Positions 24,426-36,528 are shown, numbered from the stretch's first letter. The stretch: 64,000 bases of DNA from Eretmocerus hayati (GCA_029851415.1 CM056743.1:32380714-32444713); one strand, 5' to 3'. Notes: generated from the letters alone by a model not told the origin. Translations and numbers: made by a program.

Positions 24426-25298
24426 TAGGGATGCCGCGAGACGAGATGAGACGAGGAATTGGGAGTTATCGTCTCGCTCTCGAAAAAATTAAAAAATTTG
24501 GTTATCGTCTCGTTATCGTCTCGTCTCGTCTCGTTATCGAGCGAAACTCTCGATGAGAGTTGTTCAATAATAATGATGTATCATTACTCCTCGGCTTCAT
24601 ATGCGCTCAATAGCCAACAAGTGATTGTAATACCACAACTCAAGTTAAAACTCAGAAATCCAAAAACTTGTTGAATCTGAAATATCTATGGGTTAAGACT
24701 GATACGTCTGAGTCCCGAAGTTGGAAGAAAGAGATAAATGAGTATTTGAGAGCTGCCAGAGCTACTGAAGGAACAACGGACATCCTTTTATCGTGGAAAG
24801 ACCACTCATACACGTATCCATCACTAAGCCGAATGGCTAGAGATATCTTGAACATACAAGCTACGTTAGTGCCAGTTGAACGCGCTTTTTCTGATGTTTC
24901 ATTGATAATGACTCATTTAAGAAATCGGCTGAGCCATGAGAGTATCAGAGCATCCTTAAGTCTAAATTCATGGATGAAATCAAATTTAAAAGCGGCCATC
25001 TATAAAGTTAATATATAGGAAAAATGAAGTGTTCTTGCTCCAAAACAAATATACCTGTCGGTTGTCAGAAAGACAATTGAACAAATATGTTATTTTGATC
25101 GAATAAATATGATGAAATATGATGAGCTACAATTTAGAGTGTTTTTTGTCGATATCTCGACGAGAGCCTCGGCGAGAACAAAAGTTCTTATCGTCTCGAG
25201 CGATAAATTACTGATACCCTCTCGCCTCGATCTCGTCTCGCCATTGCGAGACGAGATCGAGACGAGAGCGAGAAATCTCGAATATCGCGGCATCCCTA
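24426..25298 (+). mobile_element. hAT element with residual transposase domain, 873 bp
   Basis: The perfect 14-bp termini are TAGGGATGCCGCGA and TCGCGGCATCCCTA. They are flanked by an exact 8-bp duplication AATACGCT at 24418-24425 and 25299-25306, as expected for hAT. The subterminal 100-150 bp at both ends is packed with GAGACGAG / CTCGTCTC. The interior encodes only the C-terminal part of a hAT transposase, so the element is an internally deleted, non-autonomous copy. Confidence 0.95.
24668..25018 (+). pseudogene. hAT transposase C-terminal dimerisation domain fragment
   Basis: The 116-codon frame contains YPSLSRMARDILNIQAT, then PVERAFSDVSLIMTHLRNRL, and ends NSWMKSNL. This is the hallmark hAT C-terminal dimerisation motif (xLAxxxLxIxATxVPxERxFS...RNRLS). 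The catalytic DDE core and the zinc-finger N-terminus are absent, so it cannot be an active transposase. It lies wholly within the TIRs of the 24426-25298 element, and no start codon with good context is needed for a remnant. Confidence 0.92.
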
Positions 25299-25419
25299 AA
25301 TACGCTCCATGCACGAGTATGATGCTTCACGTCGATTGTGATACCTCACCCACGATCAGCGCGCTAACGAGGACGTAAAGCAATCTCAATCGTGCAGGAA
25401 GCATCACATGAGTGTGGAT

Positions 25420-25625
25420 CGTATCGCTCGTGGAACGCTCTCGCCAAAGCTGCGTATTGAATTTTCCGCAATTGTCCAATGTTTGGGTGCCTACGAAATT
25501 GCGAAAAATAACTTTCGCGTTTGATTTATTAGGTTCTTCGCTTACGAACAATTATTTCGACCCTCGCTTGTGGCTCAAGTTGGAAACGAAGCGCTCGGAA
25601 GCAAGCTACAACCTCATAAGTAGCA
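25420..25625 (-). repeat. Dispersed repeat D, copy 1, with stem-loop end
   Basis: Read on the minus strand it begins ATGAGGTTGTAGCTTGCTTC and ends in a stem-loop TTTTTCGCAATTT...AATTGCGGAAAA. Copy 2 at 33112-33275 shares about 110 bp of flank and the stem, but the loop is in the opposite orientation. Confidence 0.85.
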
Positions 25626-26219
25626 CACTCTTGGCGCCTTGGGTGTGTCCACAAATGATGCATATGCATAAATATGCAGTACGCATTGCGCACATGCACT
25701 GCACACGTGCATATGTGCAGCTAATCGAACTTGAGCAAAGATTGAAGGACTCATATCAGAGATTCTCTGATTTGAATCGATTCGTGTCTTCGCCCCGTTA
25801 CCGGCTGATCCAATGCATAATTCGACGAGTTTCGTCTGGTTTTGGCTAAAATTTGACGAATTGCAAACGCGCACATGTGCAATTCATCGAATTTCAGCAA
25901 AAACTTGACGGAACTCAGCGAGTTCTGCTTTGGATCAACCAGTAACGAAACGAAGACACAAACCGATTCATTCAGGACTTCTCTGATGTGAGCCCTTCAA
26001 TTTATGCTCAAGTTCATCGATGAACTGCAACATGTGCACGTATGCAGTGCACATGCATGCATATGCATATTCGTGGACGTACCCTTATGCATTAACTTTA
26101 CGCACTAGTACTATGGAAGAGTACTTGTCACGCGTTTCTTCACCCATCAAGTCCCACCATGGTCAGATTTCCCATTTTCTGTCAGGCGTCTGAAAAGTAA
26201 TGGAATAACCAAGTGATAC
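25626..26219. other. Unassigned, rich in ATGCAT / TGCACATG words
   Basis: Alternating CATATGCAT, GCACATGTGC and ATGCATATGC words recur at 25655-25720, 25868-25882 and 26030-26070. They look like decayed inverted repeats. The ORFs on both strands here overlap and lack motifs. Confidence 0.45.
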
Positions 26220-27250
26220 TGAGGAATACGCTGCTAAAAGAATTTAGCAGAATGCTTCCTCATCGCCATAGAAAATGTCAACTAATCTTATATTATTCAC
26301 TCAAAAATTCGAATACATTCATTTGTTACATTGATCAATTCTCCTCATGAAATCCTTGTTGAAATATTTATTCATCCAAAATATTAATATAATCAAATAA
26401 TAAACGTTATGAAATAATCAATCCACTAGATAATAAATTATTTCTCAATCATTTTCATATAATCTTACAAAATTTTCATGTTTACTAAGGATACTCTTCA
26501 TTCATACTAACATACGAATTAGGCATGAGTATTCTCAGTTGTGCATAATATTCGAATTGAAAAGGAATTAATCATGGTGATTACATTGGAAAGTGAATGA
26601 ATCGGTTTGGAGAAAATCAAGCGATTGAGTAGTTTTCTACGTTATTGCAAGAATAAATTATGGAGTGTAAATTTTAATTTGCAGTAGGTGGAACAGAGTG
26701 ATAGGAATGTAAAGGTCTTTATTATTGATTTTCGTTAACGCGGTAATCGATTGATTGATAGAGAAGTTTGGTAAACAGGTGATTATGTTAGGAGAGAAAG
26801 CAATTAGCAGTCGGTGAACGTGAAAATTGGAATGAAAATGTATCATTTGGAACGCAAAATTTCGAGATCGATTGGAGAAAATCTTTTGAGACTTCGTACG
26901 TGTATTTTGAAGACTGGGATGATGATGCCAGTGAATTTTGAACATGATCGCATGAATATTTTTTGACTTGTGAATTTTTAATGAGGAATCTAAAATTTTT
27001 CGGAAAAAAGCTAATTTCATGAATGATTTGTAATTCATTTTACTATATGGAAAAAATGTCAAGGAAGTAATTTGGATGTTTTTCGGCGTGCTGGACCGAT
27101 TGGTCGATACGGAATTTTGTTGGATTGTGATCATCAAGGTTTTATAGCCCAACGGAAAGGAGGTGTGAAAAAGCTAGAATAAAATGAGTTCCAATCGAAA
27201 TTCCGTATTAAACAACCAATTCAGCACGTCGAGAAACTCGTAAATCAACA
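26220..27250. repeat. AT-rich dispersed repeat E, copy
   Basis: It starts with ATACGCTGCTAAAAGA, a block shared with the array end at 14461-14500 (inverted) and similar to 38635-38665. It ends in an inverted pair GCGTGCTGGACCGATTGGTC at 27085 and ATTCCGTATTAAACAACCAA near 27202. The 164-codon minus-strand frame at 26658-27152 is Asn/Ile/Ser-rich and AT-driven; I do not treat it as a gene. Confidence 0.55.
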
Positions 27251-29387
27251 GCCTCAGATTTTTTGAGGAGGAAGTACAGAATATTTTTAGTTTTTAAGAT
27301 GAAAAAAAATTATAAATGAATGAAGAAAAATTCATAAGTATAAAAGTAATCATCGGGAGGCACTTAAAATCTAGCATACCCAGCTAAAGACGACTCCGGA
27401 CATGGCATAAAAAGTTCAGGACGATCGATCAAACCAGTGAGGAGTTTTGCTGAGCGATAGAAAACAACATACATACACACACAGACACGGACATAGGGCT
27501 CGAAAGACGGGGTTGTAGTAATTTTGTGAGGGATTATGACGAAAAACTGTGACCTACATTAAATATATCTTGGCGAAAGGGAGAGGACTGTACAGATTTC
27601 ATGTATTCAAGAGCTTCAATGAAGGAAAAAAAAATTTTTCCACGAAAAATTTGACGAAAATTCTCCTGGCACCAAATGAATGCTTTTTCTTTCGAGAAAG
27701 CAAAATACACTCACCTGCTATCTTCAAAGGTGTTCTACACGATGGCGTTGTTTGAAAAGTGCTCCAATGCTATTTCCCATCTTTGAATGTCAGGAAGAAA
27801 TAAGAATCGCAGCTTTTTGTGGGAGATTTTCTTTCCAAAACGATTCCTGATCTATTGAAGGGTTTTAACAGGTCTTGAAACAAGGTCACGGGTCTTCGCG
27901 TTTTCTTAACTTGAATATAACATTTCATTCGTATATCTACGACACTTCGAACCCAAGTAACGAGCGAAAAGTGCAATCGTTGTATAAATCACGTAACTTT
28001 ATCAAAGTTTCCGTAACTTCCGTTCTTCAGAGCCTAGTTTCCCGGATTCTCCCATAAAGTCATGAAACACTCAGTCGAATGAATGATGAACATGATTGCT
28101 TCAGTCCAAATGTCTTATTCGAGATTAATTTGAATCAAAATGAGACAGATGACATTCTTCCATGTTTCGCTATGGACCCTTGCTGTAATCGGGCAATACA
28201 ATCAAAATTTTCAAATCTCATACGATTGATTCGTTCATATGGTATTCCCTCAAAGATTATAAGAATACTGCATTTTCTGTGAAAATTCTCAAATATTTTC
28301 CGAGAAAGTGAGAAAAAACGAAAGATGCGAACACGCCTATACCTATGGTCATGTGGTTTATACAACGGTTGCACTTGTTTGTCCGACATCTATTCGATAG
28401 GGTTATAGACGAAGGGACCAAATTTCATCTCGAAGTGTAAGGACCCGGATCATCCCTGATCACGCTTCTGAGACCAATTGAAGCTTTTTCCATTGTGGAG
28501 TTGCTTTCAAAGTCAAATTCCTCCTAAAAAACTGAATTGTCTAACCCCAATTTGTTAATTTAGGATGAAAAACACTATTCAACCCCCCCCCCCCCTACTC
28601 CCCATATCATCTATAGACGACAAATACAGGGTTTCGATGTTCGCAGTATATTTGAGATAATTCATTATTAGCTCATTGGACAATTCTGAGGAGAATCTTG
28701 AAAGATTTTCCTCCGTGTCAATAATACATTTTAACGATCAAAAATCATTTACGTTCTTATGGATGCACGAGGAAGAATAAAAACAAAGAAAATATCGCTC
28801 AATTCTTTCGTCAATTTCTCTCTCAAAGGACCTATCAGAAGTGTTTTCATGCCCGACATTCACCGCAACATAGTTGGGAGCTGGGCTGGTTGAGCAATTT
28901 TTGACCAATACCATCTTGTAGAGTGCCCTGGTTGATGTTGAGTAAGTGTATTTCCGAGGGATCTCTTGATTCTTTTGATACGTTCTAGAATCCCAAGAAA
29001 CGACAGAAAATTTCTCCAATTCGCTGAGCTTAACGTCTTATGAATACTGTGACACTCGTAGAACTAGTTCCAGATATTATAAGTATCCTATCATGATTCC
29101 ATGCGTGAGATTCTCAGCAGAAGATTTTGCTATTAGGAATGCGGAGACATCTGTGGCATTAAATGATGCAAATGGCGATAGTCATCAGTTCAGATTCACT
29201 CATTTGTATATATTTGCATTGGAAAGTCATTCTGCTCATCCTCTCCGGGGGTTTTCATCGTGACTGAGTCATCTTCTCACGAGTTGAATCCATCTGCGGC
29301 TTTTTTGAACGACCCGATCAAAAATGAACTTCAAGTCTTGATCAAGTTTTGATCAAAGGCTTGATCAACTTTATCAAGCCTTGATCA
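27251..29387. other. Unassigned AT-rich sequence
   Basis: A block near 27455-27500 (GATAGAAAACAACATACATA) matches others at about 39390 and 40085. A poly-C tract lies at 28583-28597. Short frames such as 28738-29019 have no recognised domain. The words CTTGATCAAG recur from 29330. Confidence 0.45.
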
Positions 29388-31151
29388 AGAGAAAAACTCC
29401 TACTTGATCAAACTTGACGTTCTGACTTGAGGTTTCTAGGGAGTTATAGGGTTACTAAGAGTTGAGGAGTTCAGATTAACCTCAAATCCGAGATTATCAA
29501 ACAAAAATGCTCAGAGATACAGTCCCTCCCATAAATAATGGAACACGTAGGGTCTCACTCAAACAGCAATATCACCGATTTGATTCGTGGTAGGGGAATT
29601 CTGGAAAGAGGGTTTTGAAAAGCACAAAAAAATCTATCGATTTATGGGTTTTGATAATTTTTTACGTGCTTTTCAAGTGCCCGTACACGTGGTTGAAAAT
29701 CAGAAAAAATTTTCCTTCAATCAATCACCTACAATTTTGACGGGAGTGATCCAATCACAAAAATACTCACGGGATCTTGTAGATCGTTCAAAAATCTAAA
29801 AATTTGGTCCTCTGTAAAATTTTTGTACGACTCTTCCCGTCTGACTTACGAGCTCCGAAAGGAAACTTCGTACTAACATAGGGTGTTTATGGAGATACCG
29901 AGCCTGGCACCTGTTCAATTGTCTCTCGCTCTATTCAGGGGCAAAATCGGATTAGAAAAATATCATGGCATATGATTTCGAGGTAAAATGTTCTGATCTT
30001 TCTAAATATTTCATCAGATTTTGTCTGAGATTTGAGATAGCAACGATTTCTCGAAATTTGGTGTGAAAATTGATAAATTTCGTGTTTTGCTCCCATAGGT
30101 CACATTTGAGACAAAATCTGATGAAATATTCTAAAAGATGAGATCATTTTACGCCGAAATCATGTGTCATGATATTTTTTAAATCCAATTTTGCCCCAGA
30201 ATAGAGCGAGAGAAAATTGAACAGGTGCCAGTCTCGGTATCTCCGTAAACACCCTATGTTACTACAAAGTTTTCTTTCGGAGCTCGTAAGTCAGACGGGA
30301 AGGGTCGTACGAAAATTTTACAGAGGACCAAATTTTTAGATTTTTGACCGATCTACAAGATCCCGTGAGTATTTTTGTGATTGGATCACTCCCGTCAAAA
30401 TTGTAGGTGATTGATTGAAGGAAAATTTTTTCTGATTTTCAACCACGTGTACGGGCACTTGAAAAGCACGTAAAGAATCATTAAAACCCATAAATTGATA
30501 GATTTTTTGTGCTCTTCAAAACCTTCTTTTTAGAATTCCTGTACGACAAATCAAATCGGAGATATCGCTGTTTGAGTGAGACCCTACGTGTTCCATTATT
30601 TAGGGTAGGGACTGTATACTGCTTGCAAAGATGTGCCTAAATTACAACGAAAGCTTCTTTCCTTTGAACTCAAATTTAAGAATGAACTATAATTCACTCC
30701 TTCCACGGAATTCTTAGTTGATATTTGTTTATCTATGATCATTTTTCCCGAACGACTGCTCTAGCAATAGAAACACGTAGAATATTTACAAAGCTCGTTT
30801 TTATGAATATCAACGATCACTAAATATATTAGAGAGTAAAGGCAAGTGATTTTTGCAGTAAGCCCATCCCATCTAGGCATGGATATCCTGAAGACACCTA
30901 ACCTAAAAAATGGTCGCAGTGTGTTACTTTTTGGAGTGCTATAATAATAATAGGAGCATCCTGCGTGTTGTTGATAAGTCTGGAAAGAGCTGCAGATGAT
31001 TATAAATCTTCTGTGGCCACAGAATTGTAACAACAATACGCGGCACAGGCGCATTTTGCTTCGCGTTGTTCCGTGAACACGAGGTAAACAAACGACCAAA
31101 CATCAAGTAAACATCAAGAAAAAGGTCAAGTTTGATCAAGTAGGAGTTTTT
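29388..31151. mobile_element. Outer inverted repeat enclosing the palindromic element
   Basis: AAAACTCCTACTTGATCAAA at the left is matched by TTTGATCAAGTAGGAGTTTT at the right, about 27 bp each. The enclosed 1.7 kb includes the whole 29520-30614 element, so this is probably an older element invaded by a younger one. No duplication was recognised. Confidence 0.6.
29520..30614. mobile_element. Palindromic TA-flanked element, family F copy 1 (1,095 bp)
   Basis: The ends are CAGTCCCTCCCATAAATAAT and its complement-like ATTATTTAGGGTAGGGACTG, with TA on both sides (29518-29519, 30615-30616). The two halves are complementary over almost the full length around a centre near 30067. CAGTCCC-type ends and a TA duplication fit Tc1/mariner-type elements. 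There is no transposase. Confidence 0.9.
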
Positions 31152-31419
31152 TATTCGCTTTTATTGAACTCGGGCGCGCGGAGACAAGATTTCTTGTCGG
31201 GGAACTTCGTGTGAGCGTGTCATTGACACACTTTGGTATAGTTGTGTTGGTGTCGAGGCTCTGAATGCTCTGATGCGCGATTTAACATTGTGTAAACGCA
31301 AACGCGGCTATGTGCGCAGATTGAGGGGAGAGCATGTAGAGAACAGTAAGAACAGTAGAAAGAATCAGATGGAATCACATGGAATCAGAAATGAGCTGTC
31401 ACAGCTGTGAGCAGAGCAC
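30617..31419. other. Unassigned sequence
   Basis: Apart from the right TIR of the 29388-31151 element I see only short frames. One overlapping minus-strand pair at 30761-31139 lacks motifs. Confidence 0.45.
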
Positions 31420-32310
31420 ATATCGACGCCTCTTACGAAGATAAACACCTCTTTTCTTGTGAGTGACGAAGATTAACGTTTATTCGTTGTGAACACGAAG
31501 ATTAACGGATTCTCCTTAGGTCCACGAAAACTAACACTTACTCCTTAGGGACACGAAGATTAACACTTACTGCTCAATGGCCCATGAAACTAGCACTTAC
31601 TCCTGAACGGTATGAATATCATAACACACTTGCACACATTCTCGTCCAAAGGGACGGAGACCAAGTATTTCGTCTTAGGGACACGAAAAAAAAACACATT
31701 CTCTCTAGCGGCACAAAAATTAACGCATCGGTAGACTTCATTCATGGAGGGACGGAGACAATGAGTATTTCATCATGAGCCCACGAAAAGTAACACATTT
31801 TCCTCTACGCCACGAAGATTAACACATTCTTCTCGATGGAATGAAAAACAGCACATTCTCTTTCACGTGACGATGAACGGTAAGTGATTGTGTTAGCCTT
31901 CGTTCCGCTAAGAAGAATGTGTTACTTTTCGTGGGCTCAAGACGAATTACTTATAATCTCCGTCCCTTCAAGAATGGAGTCTACGAATGTGCTAATTTTC
32001 GTGCCGCTACTTTTCGTGGCCTTAAGACGGAATACTTATAGTCTTCGTCCCTTCGAGAAAAAAATGCGCGAATGTGTTAATCTTCGTGCAGTTTGAGGAG
32101 TAAGTGTTTGAGGAGTAAGTGTTACTCTTCGTGATTTTGAGCAGTAGGAGATGATCTTCGTGGCGCTGAGGCGTAAGTGTTGATCTTCGTAGCGTAAACA
32201 GTAAGTGTTGATCTTCGTGGCCGTAACAAAGCAAATGCTAATCTTCGGCCACCGTGTTTTTCTTCGTGGGCGTTAGCGGATGTGTTTATCTTCGTAAGAG
32301 GCGGCGATAT
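31420..32310. mobile_element. Motif-array palindromic element, family G1 (891 bp)
   Basis: The termini ATATCG(A/C)CGCCTCTTACG face each other. The left half repeats ACGAAGATTAACAC-like words about every 35-60 bp, and the right half repeats the complement GTGTTAATCTTCGT. The orientation switches near 31880. No clear target duplication is seen. All the frames here are motif translations. Confidence 0.85.
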
Positions 32311-33111
32311 ATAGTACATCAGCCGATCAGACGAAGATGCTGAGAGATCCTCGCTATCTTTCTAATTTGCACTAATAAATGATCATCAGTGATTACGGTA
32401 AAAAGCAATGCTCTCGCCCGCCGGCCTGGCCGAGCTGCCTGCTTATTGTTGCTGCACGCCGCGAAAATTACATACCCATAACCTCTACGATTCTTCACCG
32501 CGTGATGTGATGATGTTGCAGGTTGCAGCTCAGTGCAGATATTTTGTGTGATGAAGTGATTTCATTCATGTGTTCCAGCTCTAGATCTATCCTGCGATGA
32601 GTCTCATCTTCATCAATTTGTAGATGAATTTGTGAACAGTGTCAAAAGATGATTGATGGTTCTATATTTTGTCATAGCTGTGAGGAGCTAAATTCTCTAG
32701 TACGCAATCAAGTTTTGCATACAGTGGAAAAATCAAGTCATAGTTTTGATCAAGCAGTAACAGAGTGATGAATTGTATTTCATGAGACACTGCGTGTCAC
32801 TTGATTAGTAACTGCCTTCAATCTCTCTCCTAAATGTTAATTAGGTATGCCCTCGTTCAGAATCCCAGATAAGTGATGGAATAGACCACTTTTGTTGTGA
32901 ACACCAGTTGCAATAGTTCCATGCGTACGAAGTGCTTGTTTGTTTACACTCCTAAGGATGCTTTCTAGCGTTGACACATCCATTACAAAAATGTAGCAGT
33001 CATTTTCAACTAAATTCCACCACTCCAATGGTTTTTGTGTAGATGTTTAGAATTCTACAACACTAATACCAAAGTATTAGTTTTGCAGAACAAAATAGTA
33101 TACTTCGCACC
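32311..33111. other. Unassigned sequence
   Basis: No coding, RNA or repeat feature can be supported. Confidence 0.45.
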
Positions 33112-33275
33112 GAATTTATGAGGTTGTAGCTCGCTTCTGAGCGATCGGTTTTCGGCACGAGCCGGAGGCGAGGGTTGAAATGATCGCTCGGGAGCGGGGA
33201 ACCTCATGTGCGAGACGCGAAAGTTATTTTTCGCAATTTTCCGATGTTTGGGTGCCTACAAAATTGCGAAAAAGT
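33112..33275 (+). repeat. Dispersed repeat D, copy 2, loop inverted
   Basis: It begins TATGAGGTTGTAGCTCGCTT and ends in the stem TTTTTCGCAATTT...AAATTGCGAAAAA. Its loop reads CCGATGTTTGGGTGCCTAC, whereas copy 1 in the same orientation reads GTAGGCACCCAAACATTGG. Confidence 0.85.
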
Positions 33276-34540
33276 TGTTTTCGCGCACAAAACAGCTATG
33301 AATGATGCTCAAAGTCGTGATGAGGTGTCAACGAGAAGTTATGCGCTATTCCCCATCGCTGACAACAATCAGTGTATAGACTCTGATTGAATCAGCATTA
33401 ATTGCTCCTGGTTTGCTGGAATGATCAGTGCATATAAGCGTTTCTCTGGAACTTTTGCACTTTGCTGAAAATCGTTGAAAAACAAAAAATCAAAACCGCG
33501 CTCAACGCTTACCTGGGACCTTTTGCTCACATATTTGTGTAGTGTTGAGAGTTATAAATCCACTATTGAAACTTATATAGAGTAAATGGCATCGCCAAAA
33601 TCACGTTAATGAGTCGAACTGAAAGTAGTTTTTCGCCGATTTTCCAGAATTTCCTAAGCAATAATTTGGCAAGATTGTTAATTTCAACGAATGTCTCGGC
33701 CTTTTTGCAGCTTTGTAAGGTTAGGGTATCAGACCACAGTTGGTTTTATCAACATAGAGCTGGATCCACCAATGCGGGATGAGAAAAACTGAAATCTTTT
33801 TGTGAGTCACGATCTTTCTATTTCACTTCAGAACGGTCGTATTCTAGACAGAAATATCGCACCAACACGAAACTCATCGCAAAATCTCTGGAATTGCATC
33901 CACTTTAGACATGCATTCCAGAAGTTGCGCTCAGAGTCACGGCAGGACCTTGGCATAATCATCTTTGAGTTGAACGAGACATGATTGATTTATTATTCCC
34001 AATTTTCGAAGTCATACAGTTTTGCCTGAATTGGTAGCACGCTTCTGGGCCATTTATCTTCAATATTCCATCCCCCAAATGCAGCTTGAATCACCCCGAA
34101 AAGTTGCGCGGCATCACCAGAATATCCGTAAAACTGCACGAGAGTGCCAAGTATTTCCACAGGATCTTCCCCTCATTTTCTCTCTTTGAGTGAGCTAAAA
34201 TAAATCAACTCCTTCTGAATCATACAGAGGCCAAAGATATCTCATTGTTGAGTCTTGGATGATGATATTTTCACTTCGATTGGGACCAATAGATTTGATA
34301 GTTCTCTTATATCATCATCCATAGCTGTATTCCAGCAGGTGTAAAAGTTCCAGAGAAACGCCCATATACACTAGACTTCTCTCATTGATTTTGTCGGAGA
34401 AAGTGGGAATTCACATCAAGAAATTTTAGTGTGAGACTGTTGACAATAAATTCTTTCATCAGCACAAAGTTCACATACCTTTATTCATTAGATCACGATT
34501 GAGTGACTATCTGATCTATAGAACATAATTGGAAAAATGT
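33276..34540. other. Unassigned sequence
   Basis: Short frames without motifs. A fragment of the 14500-14697 hairpin arm is seen at about 33750-33765. Confidence 0.45.
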
Positions 34541-34544
34541 TCAC

Positions 34545-35710
34545 CCGGGTACTAGCACGTTGTGCCGTCTCACACGAAAAGTAGTACATTTTGGCTCAAC
34601 CACAAAAACTAACACGTTCGGCGTATACTAGTACATTTCAAAACTCACTCGAGAACTAGCACATGCTAAAAGTATTAGATTTCGGAATTCCACACGAACA
34701 TTAGTACATTCCAGAAATCAGTACACGAAGACTAGCACATCCCAAAATTCTAGGCGAAAACTATCACATTTTTGTATCTTAGACGAAGACTAACACTTTT
34801 GTTATAACAAAGAGTACCATTTGCAATAATGAGCAATTTAAGCTCAGCCAAGTCTCCAATCGTCTAAGAAGCCTCTCTAACCAATGAGGTTGATTTCTAG
34901 ATTCCCAAATACAGCTAATCCATGCGTGACATTAATCAAAAACTAGGATCCGCAGATGAGCGCACCATAATCATGACTTTAGAATTGTGCACAAGACTTT
35001 CGGTCAATTCCGTCCCCATTTTGTGCTCCTCCCCAACGCGCGTTATATCGCTTTGTCAAACACATTTTCTTCGAGTATTTTGTTGCATCAAACCAAATCT
35101 ATGCAGAAAAGAGTCTACGATTACTTGCCGAGGCGTGGGAATATTTTTGAGACAAAATGTCAATTCCGTCTCCCTCTGCGACCTCTCAAACTTGACGTAA
35201 CTTTGTCTGGCTTCAATTCTGAGATATGTGACACTAGATTATCCCCTTTCGTGTCGAAATAAGTGGAAATCAATTGCGATAAGCCACTGAAACTTGTCTG
35301 GAGCTGCAATAATTTTTTGACCCAAATGACTTCTTGTGACAATTTTGCCCCCAATAAATCACACTTTTGGCGGAATCACCTATATATAAAGACGATTCTT
35401 GTGATTCCTGATTTTCATCATCACTCTAAAAGTGCTAGTCTTCGTCTCAAATTCTCAAATGTATCACTCTTCGAGTGAAATAACCAATGTGCTAGTTTTC
35501 GTGCGGGAATTTGAAGTAGTCCACATTCCAATTTTGGGACGGAAAACCAGCACGTTCGAGTGTGTCAGTCTTCGTATCAGGGAGTTTGGAAATGTACTAT
35601 ACGCCAAACGTGTTAGTCTTCGTGTTTAAGCCGAAATTCACTACTTTTTGTGTGAGACGGCAAAACGTGCTAGTCTTCACGGAAAATGTACTAGTCTTCG
35701 TAGGGGCCGA
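34545..35710. mobile_element. Motif-array palindromic element, family G2 (~1.17 kb)
   Basis: The left portion repeats ACGAAGACTAGCACAT-like words and the right portion (35420-35705) repeats ATGTGCTAGTCTTCGT. GCCGTCTCACAC near 34565 is matched by GTGTGAGACGGC near 35652. The middle 34800-35410 is motif-poor. The motif differs from the 31420-32310 element by a few bases, so the two are sister families. The exact ends are uncertain because the left tip seems truncated. Confidence 0.8.
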
Positions 35711-36528
35711 CGTATTAATAGAAGGTGTTTTCGTAACTCAGTTTAACATTCCTTGCATTTGCAAAAGTACCGTTTCGACCCTGAATCTGAACAACTCAAT
35801 CGCTGGTCTCCGAAATGAGAGAAAAAGTGTATGTGACGAAAAAAAATCGAGCAATTAAGTCAAAAAGCTCTCGTGATGAGCAAATCTCTTTGACTTTGTC
35901 ATCAACAGCCTATTCTCGGAACGCGCCATTTTCATTTCTTTTGGTCGTGTCATATTTCACAATTAATGGATGAATAGAGAGATCATCCACAACATGGCGA
36001 TCTTTTCAGGAAAGGAGAATGGTTCATGGGAATATTCTTTGCACCTACCCACAACAGCTGCTCTTAGTACCATTCCACTGTTGACAAAGCGAGAAATGTG
36101 CTCCTTCTCTGCTCTGATAGTGATGCTTTGTAATATTCTCGCTGATTTCATGCATAATTCTTCGATCTGAAAACCATGAAACATTGGGTCATGGGCTCCC
36201 CTGTGAGTTATAGAGTTTGTCGAAGGCTGAATATTTTCAAAAGCTTGTATACTACGAGGCCTTATGATTCAAGAATGATATACAGAGAAATGGCCTTGTA
36301 CTACAAATCGTCCTTCCATCCCGTATGGCCACAGTTTTTCCTAGTACGCGGACATCTTCCTCCAGTAGAAAAATATCACTCAAAACGTCAACCATCTTGT
36401 ACAGAATCCTGGATGATCACCTTAACCAGCTAGATGATTGGATTCTCAACCAAGTTGTCTCGATTCCCCGGCAACTGAATTTTCGATTGAAAGTTTTTCC
36501 TGAGAACGCAATAAATTTTCGCAGTATA
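35711..36528. other. Unassigned sequence
   Basis: Overlapping plus- and minus-strand frames at 35963-36570 show no recognised domain. I looked for OR N-terminal features and found none convincing. Confidence 0.4.

Noticed and set aside
26658..27152. 164-codon minus-strand ORF
   Set aside because: Composition is driven by AT-rich repeat E (Asn/Ile/Ser-rich), with no domain or signal and the ends inside repeat sequence.
31584..32319. ORFs of 64-70 codons on both strands
   Set aside because: They are translations of the CGAAGATTAACAC motif array in a palindromic element.
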